Source of the DNA: a bacterium
GTDB taxonomy: Bacteria; Krumholzibacteriota; Krumholzibacteria; LZORAL124-64-63
Reading direction: 5' to 3'
Assembly (NCBI GenBank): GCA_016873405.1
Contig: VGXH01000145.1
Location: forward strand, 1-5,744
DNA length: 5,744 nt
This document shows, piece after piece, positions 1 through 5,150 of the stretch; position 1 is the first letter of the stretch, and the number at the start of each line of letters is the position of its first letter. Made by a program: the position numbers and the translations under genes. The notes beneath the pieces were generated by a model. That model made no database searches, was not told where the DNA came from, and saw only the letters and a program-made list of their open reading frames with translations.

Positions 1-104
1 CAACGGGCCTCCTGCGGGCGTTCGGGTGACGGTGACGGAGAATGAGACGCCGTCGCGGCGCCAGGGGTTGGAACCCGGGACGGTCGGCGCCCGAAAATGT
101 TCGC

Positions 105-132
105 TTGACCTGATGCCTCAATTTGGTACAAT
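105..132 (+). promoter_or_regulatory. Sigma70-type promoter of the DUF642-like gene
   Basis: A -35 box TTGACC (105-110) is followed after 16 bp by a -10 box TACAAT (127-132), in a locally AT-richer stretch that stands out from the GC-rich surroundings. Transcription would start near 139, giving a leader of about 47 nt before the ATG at 186. Both boxes differ from the consensus by one base. The next gene starts directly downstream on the same strand, which supports the call. Confidence 0.72.
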
Positions 133-172
133 TTCACTCTCATTTTCGCACCAAGGGTTGGTTTCTGATGTT

Positions 173-179
173 GGGAGAG
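173..179 (+). promoter_or_regulatory. Ribosome binding site that fixes the start at 186
   Basis: The sequence GGGAGAG lies 6 nt before the ATG at 186, an ordinary Shine-Dalgarno distance. Of the in-frame starts, the TTG at 123 lies inside the promoter -10 region, so it would not be transcribed. The ATG at 168 has a weaker AAGGG about 10 nt upstream. Only the start at 186 places a typical signal peptide right at the N-terminus. Confidence 0.65.
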
Positions 180-185
180 CTTCCG

Positions 186-785
186 ATGCTGAAATTCGCG
201 ACCGTCTTCGTGTTCGCCGTGGCCCTGGCCATCGCGCCGGCTTCGTCCTCTGCCCAGATCGTCAACGGCTCCTTCGAGCCCGCATCCGGCACGGTCAGCT
301 GGATGATCGTGGGCGGCGGCTCCACCGCCATCCCGGGCTGGACGGGCGTGGACTACGGCGTCGAGTGGGTGCTTCTGACCAGCGGCGGCGCGCCGGCGCC
401 CCATGGGCTGCACGTGGTGGACCTGGCCTGCTACATCTGGTCGGCCGGCGGCATCCAGCAGGCCATCCCGACCGTGCCCGGCGAAGTCTATACCGTGACC
501 TTCCAGCTCGGCACGCTGACGGGTTCGGGCCGCGACGGCACCTGCGAGGTGGTGGTCGACGCCGACGGCCAGTCGCAGACGTTCTCCCACGCCAACTTCA
601 GCGGCACCATCAGCTACGCGACGAAGGCGTTCGCCTTCCTGGCCGACGGCAACAGCGCCGTGTTGCGGTTCCGCTGCCTGCAGAACGCCAACCAGCACTT
701 CGCCTACCTGGATGCCGTGGGGCTCGAGGCGGTTGTCGCCCAGGACCAGGCCAGCTTCGGGGCGGTCAAGGCGCTCTTCAGGTAG
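186..785 (+). CDS. Secreted DUF642-like (choice-of-anchor C type) protein
   Basis: This gene encodes 199 residues. Residues 1-23 form a Sec signal peptide: a Lys at position 3, a hydrophobic core at 5-17, and an S-S-A cleavage site before Gln24. The mature protein opens with IVNGSFEP (25-32), the usual opening of DUF642 / choice-of-anchor C beta-sandwich domains. It continues with PGWTG (50-54), HGLHVVDL (73-80), IQQAIPTVPGEVYTVTFQLG (90-109) and a closing AYLDAVGLEAV (173-183), which matches the family's terminal LDNVxV strand. Related domains are carbohydrate-binding-like, galactose-binding-fold modules of the cell exterior; no catalytic residues are expected and the ligand is unknown. There are three cysteines (82, 120, 164). 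After a short linker the protein ends in SFGAVKALFR, with no LPxTG motif or terminal hydrophobic anchor. It has its own promoter and stands alone, convergent with the next gene. The family call is from motif memory; the function is open. Confidence 0.82.
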   Translation: MLKFATVFVFAVALAIAPASSSAQIVNGSFEPASGTVSWMIVGGGSTAIPGWTGVDYGVEWVLLTSGGAPAPHGLHVVDLACYIWSAGGIQQAIPTVPGEVYTVTFQLGTLTGSGRDGTCEVVVDADGQSQTFSHANFSGTISYATKAFAFLADGNSAVLRFRCLQNANQHFAYLDAVGLEAVVAQDQASFGAVKALFR

Positions 786-816
786 CGCGCCCTGGATCGT
801 CTCGCGGTCCGGTGTC

Positions 817-846
817 AGGGCCGTCTCCCGCCGGGGAGACGGCCCT
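817..846. terminator. Perfect hairpin between convergent genes
   Basis: A perfect 13-bp inverted repeat, AGGGCCGTCTCCC (817-829) and its complement (834-846), encloses a GCCG loop. It lies between the stop at 785 of the plus-strand gene and the stop at 865 of the minus-strand gene. Neither side is followed by a T-run, so it is not a textbook intrinsic terminator. Its strength and its place between convergent genes suggest a bidirectional terminator or 3'-end protecting structure. A weaker 5-bp stem (847-860) follows immediately. Confidence 0.7.
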
Positions 847-864
847 CGCCCTGTCGGGCGGCGC

Positions 865-1722
865 TCAGGCGGCGGGCGAGCGCAACGCGCCCGCCAGCGC
901 CTGGATGTGCTGGCCGGTCTCGTAGTCGAGCGTCGAGCCGTGGATGCTGTGCGGGATCCCGTAGATGACGAAGATCACCAGCATGGCCACGAAAGCCCAC
1001 CAGCGGCCGACCGGGCGGCCGGCGCGGGCGCCGCGGCAGCGCCAGGCCGCCGCCAGCCAGACCAGGGCGCCGACGGCCAGCTTGTTGTCGGTCCAGTCGC
1101 TGCCCAGCGGCCAGCCCGTCCAGTAGGCGTCGAAGGCGTACTTCTGCACGATCGGCCCCAGGATGCAGCCGCCGACCAGCAGGCTGAGGAACGTGAGCAG
1201 CGACAGCGGCCGCAGCGAGGCCGAGCCGCCGAGCAGGCCGGACAGCCCGCAGCTGGTGGAGAAGAACATGCCGACGATCATGAACGCCACGTGGAAGACC
1301 AGGATCACCGCCGGCACATCGCCCTTGTAGCGGGCGACGGCGGCCTCGTGCCCGGGCACCTGCAGCGACTGCCCGTCCTTGAGGATGTGGACGTGGTATT
1401 CGAGCTTGCCCGCCATCTTCTGGCGCGGCAGCGCCGCGCGCAGCACCTCGCCGTCGCGCTGCATCGGCAGGCGCTCCCACGCATCGTCGGTCGGGAACCG
1501 GCGCCACTCCACCTCGGCCGTCACGGCCGGGTCCGGCGCGTGCACGGTCACCGGCATGTCGCCGTTGATGCTGTGCGTGCGCAGCAGTTCGCCCCGGACG
1601 GCGGCGCCGGCGACGGTCTCGCGGAACTTCACCTCGTAGGTGGGCCCGGAGACCTTCTGCCAGACCAGGAAGGCGAGCGTCATGAAGAAGGAGATGGACC
1701 AGATCATGATCGTGCGCTTCAC
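865..1722 (-). CDS. Uncharacterised membrane protein with periplasmic domain
   Basis: This gene encodes 285 residues from a GTG start, with an AGGGGAG ribosome binding site about 5 nt upstream. I do not recognise a named family. One N-terminal membrane segment (about 5-21) is followed by a soluble domain of about 110 residues (22-136). That domain looks beta-rich and contains TAEVEWRRFPTDDAWERLPM (68-87) and AGKLEYHVHI (104-113), suggesting an immunoglobulin-like sandwich. Four more membrane segments lie at about 137-157, 172-191, 213-227 and 241-256. Arg-rich residues 228-240 fit a cytoplasmic loop, so the large domain, the motif QKYAFDAYWTGWPLGSDWTD (193-212) and the C-terminal IPHSIHGSTLDYETG (256-270) should all face the periplasm. 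Similar WTGxPxGxDxTDNK and IPHSxxGSxLDY patterns occur, as I recall, in conserved hypothetical proteins of Bacteroidota and Ignavibacteria. It lies 91 bp after the peptide transporter on the same strand and is probably co-transcribed. No enzymatic function can be assigned. Confidence 0.8.
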   Translation of the reverse strand: MKRTIMIWSISFFMTLAFLVWQKVSGPTYEVKFRETVAGAAVRGELLRTHSINGDMPVTVHAPDPAVTAEVEWRRFPTDDAWERLPMQRDGEVLRAALPRQKMAGKLEYHVHILKDGQSLQVPGHEAAVARYKGDVPAVILVFHVAFMIVGMFFSTSCGLSGLLGGSASLRPLSLLTFLSLLVGGCILGPIVQKYAFDAYWTGWPLGSDWTDNKLAVGALVWLAAAWRCRGARAGRPVGRWWAFVAMLVIFVIYGIPHSIHGSTLDYETGQHIQALAGALRSPAA

Positions 1723-1742
1723 GGGGCTCCCCTCTATCGTCA

Positions 1743-1782
1743 GGGCCCGGCTGCACGCCCGCAGGCGGCGGGCGCCGGGCCC
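1743..1782 (-). other. Nested hairpin between transporter and membrane-protein genes
   Basis: Outer arms GGGCCCGGC (1743-1751) and GCCGGGCCC (1774-1782) pair over 9 bp. Inside them, GCCCGC (1757-1762) and GCGGGC (1768-1773) pair over 6 bp, with a one-sided 5-nt bulge and a 5-nt loop. The structure lies in the 91-bp gap after the POT stop and ends 20 nt before the GTG of the downstream gene. There is no T-run, so it is more likely a processing or stability element, or a partial terminator that sets the expression ratio, than a full stop. In DNA this rich in GC, some pairing arises by chance. Confidence 0.45.
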
Positions 1783-1813
1783 GTCCAGTCGTCGGTTCCG
1801 CGGCCCGCGGCCG

Positions 1814-3766
1814 CTAGGCGCCGTACCTCTTGATCGCCGCGTCGAGGCGCGGCAGCATGACGAAAATGAAGCCGGCCACCGCCAGGATCGCCAGCGCCAG
1901 GACCACGAACATCGCGGTCGAGGGCTCCAGCCCGCTGATGAAGCCGCTCATCTTGTTGCCGACGGCCGTCGACAGGAACCAGCCGCCCATCATCAGCCCG
2001 ACCAGCCGCGCCGGCGCCAGCTTGGTCACCAGCGACAGTCCCATCGGCGACAGGCACAGTTCGCCGACGGTGATGATCAGGTAGTAGGCGACCAGCCACA
2101 TCATCGACGTCTTCGCCGCCCCGTCGGCGCCCATGCGGGCGCCCAGCGCCATCACCAGCAGGCTGACCGTGGTGATGAGCATGCCGTAGAAGATCTTCCG
2201 CGCGGTGCTGACCGGGCGGCCGGCCTTCGCGCGCTGCGCGAAGAACCACACGACGACCGGCGTCAACACCACCACGAACAGCGGATTGAGGAAGCCGGTC
2301 AGGATCTCGGCGTTCACCAACCGGACGTAGCGACCGGGCTCGAGCCGGGGCGTGCCCACCCCCGAGTTGGCGTAGACGGCGTCGTACGTCCCCTGCGAGA
2401 CCACGATCAGCGGCGCCTGCCGGCCCTGGATGTCGCGCGTGAGCACGACCTCGCCGGTGGACGCCGCCTTCTCGGGCGTGATCTTGACGCTGGTGGTGGT
2501 CACGCCGTGCGCGTCGGCGGCCGTCGTCAGCGACACGTTGGCGTCGGGGAAGACGCGGCAGGCCAGCGCGCCGTCGATGCCGGGCGTGCCGGGCCAGCGG
2601 TTGACCGTCACGTCGAGCGAAGGGTCGGCCCGGAACGCCGCGACGGCGCCCTCGCTGAGGATGCGGGCGCCGAACATGGCCTCGGCCTCCGCCGGCATCA
2701 CGACCAGCGTGCGCTCGTCCGGGCGGGCGAGCGCCGACCCGGCGTTGCCGAAGTAGCTGGGCATGGCCTTCTGGGCGTAGAACTCGGTGGCGGCCGGGAT
2801 CCACTCGGCGCGGCGGTCGGTGCTGCGCTCGGCGAACACGGTCATCAGGCCGCCGCTCAGGTGCAGGATCATGAAGAAGGTGCCGCCGGCGACGTAGACC
2901 GGAATCAGCGCGGCCAGCCCCGGTTTCTCCTCGGCGTTCGCCCTGCGCACCAGCATCGCGAAGTACCCGGCCACCGGCACCATGCCGACCAGGAAGCCGA
3001 AGGTCACGGGCTTGATGGTGCTCATGACGAACGGCAGCTTGTGGCCGACGAAGTAAAAGATCACGCCGAAGACGATCGCCGGCGCCAGGATGGTCAGGAA
3101 CATCTGCCCCAGGCCGAAGTCGCCGGCCTTGGCCACGGGCGGCCGGTCCGCGCCGTCCAGGCGGCGCCAGTTGAGGACCAGGATGACGACGCCGACCAGC
3201 ATGCCGACGCCGGCGGCCGCGAAGGCCGTGTTGAAGTTCCACAGGTTGCGGAGCGGGGCGGCCAGCAGCGCCGAGGCCGCGGCGCCGATGTTGATGCCCA
3301 TGTAGAAGATGTTGAAGCCGGCGTCGCGGCGCGCATCGCCCGGCGCGTAGAGATTGCCGACCATCGCCGAGATGTTCGGCTTGAACAGGCCGTTGCCGAA
3401 GCACAGCAGGACCAGTCCGGCGTAGAAAGTCGGCATCGAGCGGATGCCCAGGCTGAAGTAGCCGGCCGCCAGCAGCAGTCCGCCGATCAGCACGCTGCGC
3501 CGGTAGCCGAGCACGCGGTCGGCGATCATGCCGCCGATGAAGGGCGTGAAGTAGACGAAGGCCATGTAGGTGCCGTAGATCTCGCCGGCCAGGGCGGTGG
3601 TGAAGCCCAGGCCGCCGCGCTCGGTGTCGGTCACGTACAGGAAGAGGATGCCCAGCATCAGGTAGAAGCCCAGGCGCTCCCACATCTCGGTGAAGAAGAG
3701 CGGCTTCAGGCCGCGGGGATGGCCCTTGGCGACCGGGGCCGCCGCGGCGCTCGCGGAAGTCGACAT
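1814..3766 (-). CDS. POT/PTR2-family proton-coupled oligopeptide transporter
   Basis: This 650-residue inner-membrane protein of the major facilitator superfamily should import di- and tripeptides with protons. Family hallmarks are clear: the TM1 motif EMWERLGFY (27-35, canonical ExxERFxYY), the TM4 signature GNGLFKPNI (124-132, including the conserved Lys129), FNIFYMGINIG (151-161, PTR2 signature) and ELCLSPMGLSLVTKLAP (569-585) in TM10. About six helices lie at 31-198, two linker helices (HA/HB) at about 222-275, TM7 at about 285-311, and TM8-TM12 at 491-638. It is longer than the roughly 500 residues of E. coli Dtp proteins because about 175 residues (312-487) lie between TM7 and TM8, a loop that faces the periplasm. 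The usual TM7 Glu-Gln pair appears to be His302-Leu303. The ATG at 3766 has a perfect GGAGG (3772-3776) with a 5-nt spacer. A strong promoter lies upstream, and an unknown membrane protein gene follows. Substrate range cannot be read from the sequence. Confidence 0.95.
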   Translation of the reverse strand: MSTSASAAAAPVAKGHPRGLKPLFFTEMWERLGFYLMLGILFLYVTDTERGGLGFTTALAGEIYGTYMAFVYFTPFIGGMIADRVLGYRRSVLIGGLLLAAGYFSLGIRSMPTFYAGLVLLCFGNGLFKPNISAMVGNLYAPGDARRDAGFNIFYMGINIGAAASALLAAPLRNLWNFNTAFAAAGVGMLVGVVILVLNWRRLDGADRPPVAKAGDFGLGQMFLTILAPAIVFGVIFYFVGHKLPFVMSTIKPVTFGFLVGMVPVAGYFAMLVRRANAEEKPGLAALIPVYVAGGTFFMILHLSGGLMTVFAERSTDRRAEWIPAATEFYAQKAMPSYFGNAGSALARPDERTLVVMPAEAEAMFGARILSEGAVAAFRADPSLDVTVNRWPGTPGIDGALACRVFPDANVSLTTAADAHGVTTTSVKITPEKAASTGEVVLTRDIQGRQAPLIVVSQGTYDAVYANSGVGTPRLEPGRYVRLVNAEILTGFLNPLFVVVLTPVVVWFFAQRAKAGRPVSTARKIFYGMLITTVSLLVMALGARMGADGAAKTSMMWLVAYYLIITVGELCLSPMGLSLVTKLAPARLVGLMMGGWFLSTAVGNKMSGFISGLEPSTAMFVVLALAILAVAGFIFVMLPRLDAAIKRYGA

Positions 3767-3838
3767 GCAGGCCTCCGTATGTTCGTTGATGGCAGGGGGT
3801 TGAGCACCCCGGGGCCGGAACCTGGGGACGGCGCTCGG
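3767..3838 (-). promoter_or_regulatory. Structured 5' leader of the POT gene
   Basis: About 72 nt lie between the predicted transcription start (near 3838) and the ATG at 3766. The leader holds a stem of GGGGT (3796-3800) with ACCCC (3806-3810) and a CCCCGGGG palindrome (3807-3814). The same CCCC can instead pair with GGGG at 3824-3827, so mutually exclusive folds are possible. The ribosome binding site at 3772-3776 lies outside these stems. I recognise no known riboswitch; a regulatory role is only a possibility. Confidence 0.35.
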
Positions 3839-3844
3839 CGCGCC

Positions 3845-3874
3845 ATTCTAGGCGCGATCGGCGGGCCGCGTCAA
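3845..3874 (-). promoter_or_regulatory. Sigma70-type promoter of the POT gene
   Basis: Read on the minus strand, TTGACG (3874-3869) is followed after 18 bp by TAGAAT (3850-3845). Each box is one base from the consensus, and the TAGAAT is a rare AT-rich word in this GC-rich DNA. Transcription would start near 3838. It lies between the stop of the ThrE-family gene (3936) and the POT start, so the transporter and probably the following membrane-protein gene form a unit separate from the exporter. Confidence 0.78.
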
Positions 3875-3881
3875 CCGCGAC

Positions 3882-3926
3882 CGGGGCGGCCGGGGCGACC
3901 GGCGTGGCCGGCGCGGCCGGCGCGGC
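3882..3926. repeat. Five-copy 9-bp GC-rich tandem repeat
   Basis: Five adjacent 9-mers occupy these 45 bp: CGGGGCGGC, CGGGGCGAC, CGGCGTGGC, CGGCGCGGC and CGGCGCGGC. The last two are identical and the others differ by one to three bases from a neighbour. A degenerate sixth unit (3873-3881) may overlap the POT -35 box. The last copy plus the following bases can fold into a GCGGCC/GGCCGC stem (3913-3929), which starts 6 nt past the exporter's stop and might help end its transcript. Confidence 0.8.
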
Positions 3927-3935
3927 CGCTGAACC

Positions 3936-5150
3936 CTACAGGGCGTGGCGCGGCGGCAGCAGCACGTTCGCCAGCAGCATCCCGGCCACCAGCGAGACGC
4001 CCACCAGGAGGGCGATCACGGCGCTGTCGATGCCGGCCACGACGTCGCGCTCCATCAGGAACGACAGGCTGCGGTAGCCGAGGGCCCCCGGCACCAGCAT
4101 GATCAGCGACGGGACGATCATCACGACCGCGGGCCGGCGCCGGCGCCGCTCGTAGAGGTTGCCGGCCAGGCCGGCCAGCAACGCCCCCAGCAGCGCGCCC
4201 AGCGCCGGGCCCAGCAGGTGCACGCCCAAGCGCGCCCCGCCGAAGGCGATGACGATCCCCGCGAGCATCCAGGCCAGCTCGCCGCGCCGGGCGCGGAACA
4301 GCACGGCCAGGGCCGGCGCGGTCACGAGCAGGGCGGCCGCGAGCGTCCACTCCGGCAGCGGGGCCGGCTGGGCGCCGCCGCGCGCGGGCAGCGCCGCAAC
4401 AAGCGTCGCCAGTTGCTGCCCCAGCCCCACGCCCAGTCCCAGCTTCAGCAGCGTCATGAACGAACCGGTCAGGCGGGCGGTGCCGCTGACCAGGTGGCCG
4501 GTGGCCAGTTCGTTCAAGGCCAGGGTCAGCGCCAGCCCCGGCAGCAGCACGATGACGCTCGAGACGATCACCGGCGCCACGGCCAACTGCGGCCAGACGG
4601 CGGCGGCCGTGACGGCCAGCAGCGTGGCCGCCATCGCGGCCACGAACTCGTGGACCCGGCCGACCGTGACCGAGCGCCGGGCCGCGATCCCCAGCGCGCC
4701 GACCGCGACGCCGAGGACCGCCGAGACGGCGACTTCCGGCAGGCCGGCGCCGAACACGCGGGCGGCGGCGGCCGAGGCGGCGCCCATCGCCGCCGCGGTC
4801 AATGCCGGCCCGTACGGCGGCGGCAGGTCGGCGATCTCACGCAGCCGCCGGCTGGCCTGCTCGACGTCGATGTCGCCGCGCCAGAGGGCCTCGACCGTGT
4901 CGTCGAGCGCCACGATGCGATCCAGGCGCAGTTCCCCCGGCGTCACGCGCGCGAGCGCGGTCTGCTGCGAGCCCGGTTCCCCGAAGGCCGAGATCAGCGA
5001 GGTCGGCGTCGAGAGGAACTCCGCGCGCAGGCCCAGCCGCGTCGCGGCCAGGCCGAGCGTCTCCTCCAGCCGATGCGCGGGAATGCCGTTCTCGTGCAGC
5101 GAACGGCCGAGGGCGATCAGGAAACCGATGCGGGGATCGACGGCGGACAT
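3936..5150 (-). CDS. ThrE-family threonine/serine exporter
   Basis: This 404-residue inner-membrane protein carries both halves of the ThrE family. The first is a soluble N-terminal segment (about 1-112) with GIPAHRLEETLGLAATRLGL (22-41) and STPTSLISAFG (47-57), the usual opening of the DUF1212/ThrE domain. Five membrane helices follow (about 113-248) with LPGLALTLALNELATGH (203-219) and SGTARLTGSFMTLLKLGLGV (222-241). A second membrane block (about 267-398) contains VPSLIMLVPGALGYRS (346-361), typical of the DUF3815/ThrE_2 half. In Corynebacterium glutamicum, ThrE (489 residues) exports threonine and serine using the proton gradient; here both halves are joined in one chain, as in that protein. 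The ATG at 5150 lacks a clear Shine-Dalgarno sequence and lies inside the 3' end of the HDOD gene, so translation is probably coupled to it. No better start exists nearby. The true substrate is untested; other amino acids or small organic acids are possible. Confidence 0.9.
   Translation of the reverse strand: MSAVDPRIGFLIALGRSLHENGIPAHRLEETLGLAATRLGLRAEFLSTPTSLISAFGEPGSQQTALARVTPGELRLDRIVALDDTVEALWRGDIDVEQASRRLREIADLPPPYGPALTAAAMGAASAAAARVFGAGLPEVAVSAVLGVAVGALGIAARRSVTVGRVHEFVAAMAATLLAVTAAAVWPQLAVAPVIVSSVIVLLPGLALTLALNELATGHLVSGTARLTGSFMTLLKLGLGVGLGQQLATLVAALPARGGAQPAPLPEWTLAAALLVTAPALAVLFRARRGELAWMLAGIVIAFGGARLGVHLLGPALGALLGALLAGLAGNLYERRRRRPAVVMIVPSLIMLVPGALGYRSLSFLMERDVVAGIDSAVIALLVGVSLVAGMLLANVLLPPRHAL

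Noticed and set aside
1..104. Possible 3' end of an upstream gene, or a tRNA T-arm-like segment at 64-80
   Set aside because: Short frames reach stops at 29 and 45 but give too few residues to recognise. The GGGGTTGGAACCCGG stretch lacks the TTCGA core and no cloverleaf surrounds it. I see nothing supportable here beyond small GC stems.
123..185. Upstream TTG (123) or ATG (168) as the start of the DUF642-like protein
   Set aside because: The TTG overlaps the predicted -10 box and so lies before the transcription start. The ATG at 168 has a poorer ribosome binding site and would put extra polar residues before the signal peptide.
26..925. Long plus-strand open frame overlapping the DUF642-like gene
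   Set aside because: Its translation is an Arg/Gly-rich, low-complexity product of GC-rich shadow reading. The overlapping frame at 186-785 has a signal peptide, a family fold and a ribosome binding site.
3882..3929. CRISPR-like or attachment-site repeat
   Set aside because: The units are only 9 bp, directly adjacent without spacers, and vary in sequence. This is a short tandem repeat.
1640..4102. An 820-codon plus-strand open frame antisense to the POT gene
   Set aside because: The product is dominated by His, Gln, Arg, Asp and Gly with no domain pattern, typical of the complement of a GC-rich gene. The opposite strand encodes an unmistakable transporter with its own promoter and ribosome binding site.
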